Of a stretch of DNA of 41,430 bases, positions 15,500 to 23,355 are shown one piece after another. Origin of the DNA: Clostridiales bacterium. GTDB lineage: Bacteria; Bacillota; Clostridia; Christensenellales; Borkfalkiaceae. Every line of letters starts with the position of its first letter. Position 1 is the stretch's first letter. The notes below the pieces were generated by a model. That model was not told the DNA's origin. It ran no database searches and was given only the letters and a program-made list of their open reading frames with translations. The stretch covers positions 7,671 to 49,100 of the forward strand of contig JAFLVP010000011.1 in assembly GCA_022508265.1 (NCBI GenBank). Direction: 5' to 3'. The translations under genes were made by a program, and so were the position numbers.

Positions 15500-16381
15500 A
15501 TGAGTATTTTATTATGTGATTCCAACTGCGAGCTTTGGTTTGAAAGGGTCAGAGAATTGAAGTTGGACTATATTTCAATGCCCTATTGTTACAACAACGA
15601 GGAATACGGCTACGACCTCGGCGAAAACACCGACTTCAAAAAGTTTTACAGCGCCGTTCGCGGCGGGGCAATACCCAAGACGATGGCGTTGAACCCCGAA
15701 AACTACAAGGAGATTTTAACGCCCTATTTCAAGGCGGGCGAGGACGTTTTATATATCAGCTTTTCTCACACGATGAGCGGCACCTTTGCGCAGCTCGATA
15801 AGGCGCTTGAAGAACTCAAAGAGGAGTTTCCCGAAAGAAAGTGCACCGTATTCAACACTAATTCGATATCTCTTGGCGCAGGGCTTCAGGTGGAGGCGGC
15901 GGCAGAGCTCAAGTTAAAGGGCGCGACAGACGACGAGATACTTGCATTTTTAAACGAATTTACGCACAGAGTAGCCGTCTACTTCGTGGTGGACGACCTT
16001 ATGCATTTAAAGCGGGGCGGCAGGCTCTCCGCGGGCGCGGCAGTTGCGGGAACCCTGCTATCCATTAAGCCCATACTCACGGTCAGCGCGGACGGCGGGC
16101 TCAACGTCTATACGAAGGCGCTCGGCAGGAAGAAAGCAATGCGCTCGCTCGCCGACAAGGTTAAATGCGAGCTTAAGGGCACGGAGTACAGCGTCTATAT
16201 CATAGACGCCGACTGCAAGGAGGAAGGCGACGAGCTTGAAAAGATGATTAAATCGGCAAGACCGGACGCAAAGACGGTGCGCCAACCCGTCGGACCCGTA
16301 ATAGGTTCTCACTGCGGACCGGGCACTCTCGGCGTAATTTTCGTGGCTGATAAGCGCCCCATACCTTTGGAGAAAAAATAA
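15500..16381 (+). CDS. DegV family fatty-acid-binding protein
   Basis: A 293-residue protein of the DegV/FakB family. FakB proteins hold a fatty acid and present it to the FakA kinase for phosphorylation, feeding phospholipid synthesis. The typical SFSHTMSGTFAQ motif, the NTNSISLGAGLQV segment (variant of the usual SxxxSxGxG), DDLMHLKRGGRLS and GSHCGPGTLGV are all present, and the length is normal. No FakA kinase is visible in the window. The start is preceded by GAGGAGAG. The stop codon TAA overlaps the ATG of the acetyltransferase-like gene by one base, so the two are coupled and may both act in lipid metabolism (inference). Confidence 0.92.
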   Translation: MSILLCDSNCELWFERVRELKLDYISMPYCYNNEEYGYDLGENTDFKKFYSAVRGGAIPKTMALNPENYKEILTPYFKAGEDVLYISFSHTMSGTFAQLDKALEELKEEFPERKCTVFNTNSISLGAGLQVEAAAELKLKGATDDEILAFLNEFTHRVAVYFVVDDLMHLKRGGRLSAGAAVAGTLLSIKPILTVSADGGLNVYTKALGRKKAMRSLADKVKCELKGTEYSVYIIDADCKEEGDELEKMIKSARPDAKTVRQPVGPVIGSHCGPGTLGVIFVADKRPIPLEKK

Positions 16382-17511
16382 TGATAGAAGTCAAAGAAGT
16401 ACTAACGAAAAAGGACAAAAAGAAGTTTTTCAAGTTTTATATAGACCTGTACAAAGGAAGTCCCTACGCGACGCCCAATCTTTATTCCGACGAGCTTCCC
16501 GAGTTCGACCCAAAGGAGAACGACGCCTTTCGCTTTGCCGACTGCCGTATGTTTTTGGCTTACAAAAACGGTAAAATTGCGGGCAGAATCGCGGCAATTC
16601 ATCACAGAGGCGTAAACGAAAAATTCGGCTACAAACAGGTCAGGTTCACCCGCTTCGACTTTATAGACGATTTGGAAGTTTCAAAGGCTCTTTTTGAGAA
16701 AGTCTGCGAGTGGGCAAAAGAGCTTGAGATGACCGAAATTATAGGTCCCATGGGCTTTTCCGACCTCAACGAAGAGGGTATGCTCATCGACGGGTTCGAT
16801 AAAGAGGTTATGTATATCGAGATATACAATCACGAGTACTATATAAAGCACATGGAGGCTCTCGGCGCGTACAAGGTTGTCGATTGGAACTGTTACCGCA
16901 TCAAGGTGCCCGAAAAGCACGATGAAAGGCTTAAAAAGTTGAGCGCACTCGTTGCCGAGAGGAACGGGTTCGAGCTTGTGGATATAGCCTATCTTTTAAA
17001 GCACGACAGAAAGAAGCTCGACGAATATATGATGAAATGCCTTACCGTTTTGGACGAGGCGTTTGCCGATTTATACGGCACAAGCCCCATAAACGACAAA
17101 CAAAAGGCGAGGGAGATGAAGACTGTCTATATGGCGCTCGTTCCCGAGTTTGCGGCTATTGTAACGAAGGGAGAGGACGTAGTTGCCTACGGTTTTATGA
17201 TGCCCTCCATGACCAAGGTTTTGCAAAAGGCGCGCGGCAACGTCTTCCCCAAGGGCATTTTGCCCTATATGAATGCGATGAAACACCCCGAAGTCGTCGA
17301 TTTGATGAGCATAGGCGTTGCAAAGAAGTATTCCAATCTCGGCGCGGTGGCAATGATAATCGACAGTTGCCTTGCAGGGCTCATCAAGCGCGGCTCGAAA
17401 TACATAGAGACGGGACCCGAGCTTGAAAACAATAACAACGTTCAAAACCTTTGGAAAAACTACAACCCCGAGCTCGTCAAAAGGCACCGCTGCTGGGGCG
17501 TGAAAGTATAG
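16381..17511 (+). CDS. GNAT-fold acyltransferase-like protein
   Basis: A 376-residue protein that looks like an N-acyltransferase of the GNAT superfamily. The N-terminal half has an acetyl-CoA-fold strand pair (MFLAYKNGKIAGRIAAIHHR) and a GPMGFSDLNEEGMLIDGF motif that is recurrent in a conserved but uncharacterised bacterial group. The C-terminal half repeats the fold (DLMSIGVAKKYSNLGAVAMI) and ends with a LVKRHRCWGV motif. It shares one base with degV. The acyl donor and acceptor are unknown; a fatty-acid donor is suggested only by the coupled DegV gene. There is no ribosome binding site of its own beyond GGAG at the end of degV. Confidence 0.75.
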   Translation: MIEVKEVLTKKDKKKFFKFYIDLYKGSPYATPNLYSDELPEFDPKENDAFRFADCRMFLAYKNGKIAGRIAAIHHRGVNEKFGYKQVRFTRFDFIDDLEVSKALFEKVCEWAKELEMTEIIGPMGFSDLNEEGMLIDGFDKEVMYIEIYNHEYYIKHMEALGAYKVVDWNCYRIKVPEKHDERLKKLSALVAERNGFELVDIAYLLKHDRKKLDEYMMKCLTVLDEAFADLYGTSPINDKQKAREMKTVYMALVPEFAAIVTKGEDVVAYGFMMPSMTKVLQKARGNVFPKGILPYMNAMKHPEVVDLMSIGVAKKYSNLGAVAMIIDSCLAGLIKRGSKYIETGPELENNNNVQNLWKNYNPELVKRHRCWGVKV

Positions 17512-17529
17512 AAAATTTAATTTCGGGTA

Positions 17530-17558
17530 TTGCAATTAAAGTTGATGAATGGTATAAT
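17530..17558 (+). promoter_or_regulatory. Promoter of the KDPG aldolase gene
   Basis: TTGCAA (17530-17535), a 17-bp spacer and a perfect TATAAT (17553-17558), followed by a 36-nt leader to the ATG. Confidence 0.75.
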
Positions 17559-17594
17559 AATGTTCAAAGTAATAATCAAATAAGGAGATTAAAA

Positions 17595-18209
17595 ATGGCT
17601 CACGAACAGCTTATCGAAAAAATCAAGCAAACCAAGATAGTACCCGTAGTAGTACTCAATTCAATCGAAGAGACCCTTCCCAAAATGGAGGCACTTATTA
17701 AGGGCGGACTTCCCTGCGCCGAAATCACTTTCAGAACGCCCTGCGCGGCGGAGGCAATCGCTCTTACCGTTAAAACCTTTCCCGATATGCTCGTTGGCGC
17801 GGGCACGGTAATAAACCGCGAGCAGTGCGAAAAGGCTATTGCGGCGGGTTCTAAATTTATAGTTTCCCCCGGCTTTTCCGAGGAGGTTGCCGACTGCTGT
17901 AAAGAGCACGGTATGTTATATCTTCCCGGCATAGTTACCCCCACAGAGGCGATGGCGGCAATTGCAAAGGGACTTACAACTCTTAAATTCTTCCCCGCGT
18001 CCAATTACGGCGGACTTAAAACCATAAAAGCTATCTGTGCGGCGTTCCCCTACCTTAAAATTATGCCCACGGGCGGCATTTCGGACGCGAACATTCTCGA
18101 ATACCTCGCATACGATAAAATTATCGCCTGCGGCGGCAGTTGGATGATGACCGGCACCCCCGAAGAGATAGAGGCTAAAACCAAAGCCGCTGTCGCCCTC
18201 GTAAAATAA
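17595..18209 (+). CDS. eda: 2-dehydro-3-deoxy-6-phosphogluconate (KDPG/KHG) aldolase
   Basis: A 204-residue class I aldolase that splits KDPG into pyruvate and glyceraldehyde 3-phosphate, the last step of the Entner-Doudoroff and uronate routes. The Schiff-base Lys is Lys131 in TLKFFPAS, and the catalytic Glu lies in CAEITFRTP. The GAGTV, SPGF, PGIVTPTEA and MPTGGI motifs are all present, and the length is that of the family. The ATG at 17595 is chosen because AAGGAG lies 8 bp upstream and the protein then starts where relatives do; upstream in-frame codons lie inside the previous gene. It has its own promoter and terminator. No KDG kinase is nearby; a gluconate dehydrogenase-like gene lies 17 kb away. 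Confidence 0.95.
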   Translation: MAHEQLIEKIKQTKIVPVVVLNSIEETLPKMEALIKGGLPCAEITFRTPCAAEAIALTVKTFPDMLVGAGTVINREQCEKAIAAGSKFIVSPGFSEEVADCCKEHGMLYLPGIVTPTEAMAAIAKGLTTLKFFPASNYGGLKTIKAICAAFPYLKIMPTGGISDANILEYLAYDKIIACGGSWMMTGTPEEIEAKTKAAVALVK

Positions 18210-18245
18210 TCAGTTTACAAAAAACGACTACTATTCTGCAACAAT

Positions 18246-18275
18246 AAAGGCTGTGCGATGAGCACAGCCTTTTTA
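18246..18275. terminator. Bidirectional intrinsic terminator
   Basis: AAAGGCTGTGC (18246-18256) pairs with GCACAGCCTTT (18262-18272), followed by a T-run, between the ends of eda and the leftward yitT-family gene. Confidence 0.85.
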
Positions 18276-18315
18276 CTAAATTAAGTTTAGTTGTATCTCG
18301 CGGAATAGTCGTTAA

Positions 18316-19350
18316 TTAAAACGTTCCGCCGAAGCCTTTACCCAAAATTTCGTTTGCGTCGGTAATTATTACGAATGCCATAGGGTCTACTTGCTTTACC
18401 ATTGTCTTAAGCTTTAACGCCTCGCCCCTCTTGCACACGGTCACAAGCACCTTTTTGGGCTCCTTGGTGTATCCGCCCTCGGCGTCCATAATGGTACAGC
18501 TGTGTTTTATCTTGTGTATAATATAATTGTTAATTTCATCGGGGTGTTTGGTTATAATCGTAATATATTTTGTCTTGCCGATGCTCTCGATAACTCCGTC
18601 CAAAAGGAATGACTTTGCAAACAGACCCAAAAGGGAGAAGAGCATTATGTCCGGGGTATCTGGACTGAAAGTGAAACAAATGACCACGAAGTCGATTATA
18701 AGTAGCGACATTCCTACGTTCAGCTTGGTGTACTTTTTCATTATCATTGCAAGAATGTCCGTTCCGCCCGAGGTGGAGCCGCAGTTAAAGATGATAGCGC
18801 CGCCTATTCCGAAGAGGAGTATGGCGTAGCAGAGCTCCATAAAGGGCTCGTTGGTAAGGGTTTTGCTTTCAAGGTGAATGGGCTGATTGCCCGTACCGAC
18901 CAACTGTTCAAGCACCCATATTACAGCCGTGTATAAGAGCGAGCAGTAAATTGTTCTCACCGTGCATTGTTTGCCTAAAATGACAAGTCCCAAAATTACG
19001 AGGAAAACGTTAATTATGGCAATAAACACACCCTGCGTTAAATAGGGGTTGTTGAAAGCGTATTGCAATAAAAGGGCAATACCGGCAACTCCGCCGAGCG
19101 TAAAGCCGTTAGGCGTCTGGAAAAAGAATACGCTTGACGACATCATTAACACACCCGCCGTCATAAGCACCCACCTTAAAATCGTGTGACTTATCTTCTC
19201 TTTGGGTGCGCGCTCTTTTTTGCCGTTAGCCTTGGGCTCGGGCGAATTGTCTGCGACGCCGTCAGTGTCTGCCGCATTTTGGACGACGGGGCTGGTTTGC
19301 TCCTCGCCGTTTACTTCGGAAATTTCTTTTATCGTTTCGTTCTGTTCCAT
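18316..19350 (-). CDS. YitT family membrane protein with DUF2179 domain
   Basis: A 344-residue protein. A charged, Glu/Asn-rich N-terminal tail of about 50 residues precedes five or so membrane segments (DUF161/YitT_membrane; the SSSVFFFQTPNGFTLGGVAGIAL and STSGGTDILAMI motifs are typical). A cytoplasmic DUF2179 domain follows (ITIITKHPDEINNYI, then GYTKEPKKVLVTVCKRGE) from about residue 265. The function of the family is not established; the DUF2179 fold suggests ligand sensing. The N-terminal tail is longer than in most relatives. It is divergently transcribed from the amylase gene and has its own promoter and a leader with a 7-bp long-range stem. Confidence 0.9.
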   Translation of the reverse strand: MEQNETIKEISEVNGEEQTSPVVQNAADTDGVADNSPEPKANGKKERAPKEKISHTILRWVLMTAGVLMMSSSVFFFQTPNGFTLGGVAGIALLLQYAFNNPYLTQGVFIAIINVFLVILGLVILGKQCTVRTIYCSLLYTAVIWVLEQLVGTGNQPIHLESKTLTNEPFMELCYAILLFGIGGAIIFNCGSTSGGTDILAMIMKKYTKLNVGMSLLIIDFVVICFTFSPDTPDIMLFSLLGLFAKSFLLDGVIESIGKTKYITIITKHPDEINNYIIHKIKHSCTIMDAEGGYTKEPKKVLVTVCKRGEALKLKTMVKQVDPMAFVIITDANEILGKGFGGTF

Positions 19351-19361
19351 AGTTTTCTCTC

Positions 19362-19419
19362 AAGCCGCGCTGTGATTAGTTGTATTGATTGGGATTGGCA
19401 CCCGAACCGTAAGCGGCTT
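19362..19419 (-). promoter_or_regulatory. Possible structured leader of the yitT-family gene
   Basis: On the minus strand AAGCCGC (19419-19413), near the predicted transcript start, can pair with GCGGCTT (19368-19362), just upstream of the translation start region. The enclosed bases include a GC-rich GGTTCGGGTGCC segment. The 7-bp stem is suggestive only. Confidence 0.25.
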
Positions 19420-19423
19420 TTAA

Positions 19424-19453
19424 ATCATATCATAAGTATAAAATCTTTGTCAA
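19424..19453 (-). promoter_or_regulatory. Promoter of the yitT-family gene
   Basis: On the minus strand: TTGACA (19453-19448), an 18-bp spacer and TATGAT (19429-19424). Confidence 0.65.
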
Positions 19454-19469
19454 TGAAAATATCTGATTA

Positions 19470-19498
19470 TTGACAGCAAAATTGCCATATGTTATAAT
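19470..19498 (+). promoter_or_regulatory. Promoter of the amylase/TIR/glgB operon
   Basis: Consensus TTGACA (19470-19475), a 17-bp spacer and a perfect TATAAT (19493-19498). This is one of the strongest-looking promoters in the window. It is divergent from the yitT promoter. Confidence 0.8.
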
Positions 19499-19526
19499 TT
19501 TAAAGACGGTTTTAAAGGATGACTAA

Positions 19527-21569
19527 ATGATAAACAGAGACGCAATTTTCTCGGACGAAACTATTCAGTTTAAAACTCCGTACGAGCCCAGGACGGGCGA
19601 TACGGTCACACTCACTTTGCGCACACTCAAAAACGACGTATTGCGCGCCTATGCGGTAATAAACGGGATAAAACATTCTATGTCAAAGGTTTTTACCCGC
19701 TCTTATTTTGACTATTGGCAGGCGACTTTTATATGCCCTCAAAAAGAGGTGCGCTATTATTTTACCGCCTCCGACGAAGACGATATGCTCTGCTACAACC
19801 GTCTCGGCTGTGCCGAAAATCATCAGGAAGAGTACAGCTTTTCCTTCAGACCCGACAGCTCCGTTCCCGAGTGGGCGCGCGGAGCGGTCTATTATCAGAT
19901 ATTCCCCGACAGATTTTTTAACGGCAACGAAGAAAACGACGTTGTGGACAACGAATATTACTATACGGGCGGACACTCGCACAAGGTTGCGGATTGGAAC
20001 GCCTATCCCTCGAAACTGGACGTAAACAATTTTTACGGCGGAGATTTACAGGGAGTAAAGCAAAAACTGGACTATTTAGAGGAGCTCGGGGTAGACGTAA
20101 TATATTTAAACCCCGTCTTTGTGTCGCCGTCAAACCATAAATACGACGCTCAGGACTACGACCATATCGACCCCCACCTTGCCGTGATAGAGGACGACGG
20201 CGGCAGAGTTATGGAGGGTTGGGAAAAGCACAACGGTTTTGCGGAAAAGTATATAAAGCGCATAACCTCGCAAAAAAACCTCACAAAAAGCGATAAATTT
20301 TTTGCAAAGCTTGTAGAGGATATCCACTCGCGCGGTATGAAGGTAATATTGGACGGCGTTTTCAACCACTGCGGGTCCTTCCACAAGTGGATAGATAAAG
20401 AGGGCATTTATCTGAATAAAAAGGGCTACAAAAAGGGAGCCTATCAGTCGGTACAAAGCCCGTATAGGAATTATTTCAAATTCGACAGTCCCTCGCAAAC
20501 GCAAAGCAGCTACGAGGGGTGGTGGGGGCACGCAACCCTTCCCAAGCTCAACTACGAGCACAGCGAACAGCTTGAAGAGGAAGTTTTAAAAATAGGCGAA
20601 AAATGGGTTTCGCCCCCCTTCAACTGCGACGGCTGGCGATTGGACGTTGCTGCGGATTTGGGGCACAGTCCACGCTACAATCACAAATTCTGGGCAAAAT
20701 TCCGCGAGAGAGTGAGGGCGGCAAACCCCAACGCACTGGTATTTGCCGAGCATTACGGTTCGCCCGAAAGCTGGCTTAAAAACGGCGAGTGGGATACTGT
20801 TATGAACTACGACGCCTTTATGGAGCCCGTCACCTGGTTTTTGACGGGTATGGATAAGCACAGCGACAGCTTCGACGGATACAAGTACAGGGACGGCACA
20901 GCCTTCTTTGACAGCATGTCAAAAAATATGAGCAAATTCCCCCGTCCTGCGCTCGACTGCGCTTTAAATCAGCTGTCAAATCACGACCACTCCCGATTTT
21001 TAACCCGCACCAACCGCACGGTGGGAAGATTAGGCACCCTCGGACCGGAGGCGGCGAGGGCGAACGTGGACGTGCGGGTTATGCAGCTTGCCGTACTTAT
21101 TCAGATGACCTGGCCGGGCGCACCCGGAATATACTATGCGGACGAGGCGGGGCAGGTAGGCTGGACGGACCCCGACAGCCGCAGGACCTACCCTTGGGGA
21201 CACGAGGATAAACGGCTTATAGAATTTCACCGCGCCACGATTAAAATGAGAAAGAGGTTCAGCTGTCTTTCGTCGGGCAGTATAAACAGGCTTGATGCGG
21301 GTAACGGCTATATCGCCTACGGCAGGTTCGATAAAGACGGTGGGTGCGTAGTAATTATAAACGTCAACGACGTGCCTATATCTCTGTTGGTGCCCGTGTG
21401 GCAGATGGGCGTTCCGTGGGAAGACGCAGAGATGACCTGCATATTCCGCAGCAGCGGCTCGCTCTTTTCCGAGGAAGAAGAAAAATTTTCCGTCCGTCAC
21501 GGCAGACTGTCACTCAATATCTCCGAGTGTTCGGGAATGGTTCTGCACTATTCACTTAAAGATAAATAA
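19527..21569 (+). CDS. GH13 alpha-amylase family enzyme (neopullulanase/maltogenic-like)
   Basis: A 680-residue glycoside hydrolase with no signal peptide, so cytoplasmic. Residues 1 to about 115 form a CBM34-like beta domain, and the GH13 barrel begins at AVYYQIFPDRF. All the family regions are visible: DVIYLNPVF, ILDGVFNHCG, GWRLDVAAD (nucleophile Asp373), VFAEHYG (acid/base Glu408) and SNHDHSR (Asp487). This layout fits subfamily GH13_20 enzymes that hydrolyse maltodextrin, pullulan or cyclodextrin. The ribosome binding site AAAGGA lies upstream of the ATG. The TIR gene starts 18 bp after the stop and glgB follows, so it probably acts in intracellular alpha-glucan turnover. Confidence 0.93.
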   Translation: MINRDAIFSDETIQFKTPYEPRTGDTVTLTLRTLKNDVLRAYAVINGIKHSMSKVFTRSYFDYWQATFICPQKEVRYYFTASDEDDMLCYNRLGCAENHQEEYSFSFRPDSSVPEWARGAVYYQIFPDRFFNGNEENDVVDNEYYYTGGHSHKVADWNAYPSKLDVNNFYGGDLQGVKQKLDYLEELGVDVIYLNPVFVSPSNHKYDAQDYDHIDPHLAVIEDDGGRVMEGWEKHNGFAEKYIKRITSQKNLTKSDKFFAKLVEDIHSRGMKVILDGVFNHCGSFHKWIDKEGIYLNKKGYKKGAYQSVQSPYRNYFKFDSPSQTQSSYEGWWGHATLPKLNYEHSEQLEEEVLKIGEKWVSPPFNCDGWRLDVAADLGHSPRYNHKFWAKFRERVRAANPNALVFAEHYGSPESWLKNGEWDTVMNYDAFMEPVTWFLTGMDKHSDSFDGYKYRDGTAFFDSMSKNMSKFPRPALDCALNQLSNHDHSRFLTRTNRTVGRLGTLGPEAARANVDVRVMQLAVLIQMTWPGAPGIYYADEAGQVGWTDPDSRRTYPWGHEDKRLIEFHRATIKMRKRFSCLSSGSINRLDAGNGYIAYGRFDKDGGCVVIINVNDVPISLLVPVWQMGVPWEDAEMTCIFRSSGSLFSEEEEKFSVRHGRLSLNISECSGMVLHYSLKDK

Positions 21570-21587
21570 TTACCGTTTGGGGGCAAT

Positions 21588-23321
21588 ATGGATTTAAAAC
21601 AATACCGCTGTAAAAACTGCGGCGGCGCGGACAATTTAAAAATAGACGGCGACACCTGCGAGTGCAAGTACTGCGGCAGTATAGTCCGCGTAGATACAGC
21701 ACAGGAATATATGACGGAGGTTCGCAAGGTTTTCGGCGAAGCGCTTGCCGAGCAAAAGGAGGAGCAGGTTGCCAACTGCCGCAGAAATCTGTGGAAAGCC
21801 GTGCACGCCGAGTACGTTTCGAGCGAGGAGGTATTAAATTGCGTTCGCGACCTCAAAAAACTGCTCCCCGACGACTTTCAGGCAAACTTTTTCGAGGTCG
21901 CAACAAGCGGCACGCCGCAGCAGCTTAACTCTTTTTTAAGGGGCGTCGATATTGCCCGAAACGGCGTATATATCGGGGATATGGCAGACTATATTTTGAG
22001 AAATCTCGAAAGCTCTTCCGTGCTTCCTTTAAAGGATTTGATAACCCGCGGTCTTAAAAACGAGAAGTACACCGAGTACATAACAAAGGTTGAGGACGAG
22101 GCGGAAAAATTAAAACAGGGCATTTATTCGCCGCAGGTCCCGCGCGACGTCTTTTTGGCGTATTCGAGTAAGGACTTTGCAAAGGTAAACGAAATCGCCG
22201 AGTTTTTGGAAGGGAATAAAATTTCCTGTTTCGTAGCTTTGCGCAACCTGCGCCACGGCAGGGGCTCGGTGGAAAATTACTTGAAAAACTTACAGACGGC
22301 TATGCACAACTGCAAGTGCGTGGTATTTTTATCGAGCGAAAACTCGCGCGATTTGGACTGCGACGCTCTCAAAGTGGAGCTTCCGTACATAAAGGACAAC
22401 GAGCCCGATATGGGCAGAATAGAATATATTTTATCCGACTACGGCAGTCAGACTACTTACGCCGCAAAGCTCATATTAGAGGACTTTTTCAACGGTCGGG
22501 AGTACTGCCGCACCAAAGAGGACTTACTTAAAAGAATTTTAAGATACACTACGGGAATAAAGGGCGAAAGCGCCGCATATGGCGCGGACGAAAAAGTAAA
22601 ATACTGCGTTTCCTGCGGCAAGAAGAACCCTTTGGACGCCAAGCGCTGTATGGAGTGCGGCTCCGCCGAATTCGCAAGCTCTTACGAGGCTTACCTCCGC
22701 GAAAAGCTCGAAAAGGAATATGCGGCAAAATATCAAAGTCAGCCACAGGTCGGTGCGTTCAACCATATGGGTGCATACAATCCTATGGGCGCGGCGGAGG
22801 CGGCTAAAAGAGCGCAGGAGGCGGCTTTAAGACAATCGGAAATTGCGGTAGCCAAAGCTCCCGTAAAACGCGCAACACCTTCAAACGCTCCCCAGCCCGA
22901 CTTTGAAATGTTCGGAACAGTTTTAAAGAGGTATAAGGGCAACAAATCGGAAGTTGTAATTCCCGAAGGCGTAACTGCAATCGCCGACGAGACATTCTGG
23001 TGGAACAACGGCATTAAAAGTGTAATTATTCCACAGGGCGTAACCTCTATCGGCAAAAACGCGTTCTATAATTGCGGTAATCTTGCAAGCGTAGAAATAC
23101 CGGACGGCGTGACTTCAATCGGCGAAAGAGCCTTTTCAAGCTGTTCAAAACTTGCAAGCATAACAATCCCCGAAAGCGTTACCGCTATGGGCACTCAAGT
23201 GTTCTCGAATTGCAGTAAGCTTAAAACAATAAATTGCGGAGCCCAAGGCAAGCCCAAAACCTGGGACGGTCAGTGGATAGGTTACTGTATGGCGGAAATC
23301 GTTTGGGGATATAAAAGTTAA
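21588..23321 (+). CDS. TIR-domain protein with two zinc ribbons and LRR_5 tail
   Basis: A 577-residue cytoplasmic protein with an unusual domain order. A zinc ribbon (Cys8, Cys11, Cys26, Cys29) comes first, then a helical region of about 150 residues, then a TIR domain from Asp187 (DVFLAYSSKDF, CFVALRNL, VVFLSSENS) with Glu264 in ALKVELPYI in the place of the usual catalytic Glu. A second zinc ribbon follows (Cys340, 343, 354, 357), then a low-complexity Ala/Met/Gln linker, and from about 443 four to five BspA-type leucine-rich repeats. Bacterial TIR domains often degrade or cyclise NAD and act in phage defence or signalling; neither activity is shown here. It sits between an amylase and glgB in one apparent operon. 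GGGGG precedes the ATG. Confidence 0.88.
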   Translation: MDLKQYRCKNCGGADNLKIDGDTCECKYCGSIVRVDTAQEYMTEVRKVFGEALAEQKEEQVANCRRNLWKAVHAEYVSSEEVLNCVRDLKKLLPDDFQANFFEVATSGTPQQLNSFLRGVDIARNGVYIGDMADYILRNLESSSVLPLKDLITRGLKNEKYTEYITKVEDEAEKLKQGIYSPQVPRDVFLAYSSKDFAKVNEIAEFLEGNKISCFVALRNLRHGRGSVENYLKNLQTAMHNCKCVVFLSSENSRDLDCDALKVELPYIKDNEPDMGRIEYILSDYGSQTTYAAKLILEDFFNGREYCRTKEDLLKRILRYTTGIKGESAAYGADEKVKYCVSCGKKNPLDAKRCMECGSAEFASSYEAYLREKLEKEYAAKYQSQPQVGAFNHMGAYNPMGAAEAAKRAQEAALRQSEIAVAKAPVKRATPSNAPQPDFEMFGTVLKRYKGNKSEVVIPEGVTAIADETFWWNNGIKSVIIPQGVTSIGKNAFYNCGNLASVEIPDGVTSIGERAFSSCSKLASITIPESVTAMGTQVFSNCSKLKTINCGAQGKPKTWDGQWIGYCMAEIVWGYKS

Positions 23322-23355
23322 GAATATTGTTCAAAACAATATTCAGAGGGTCAAT

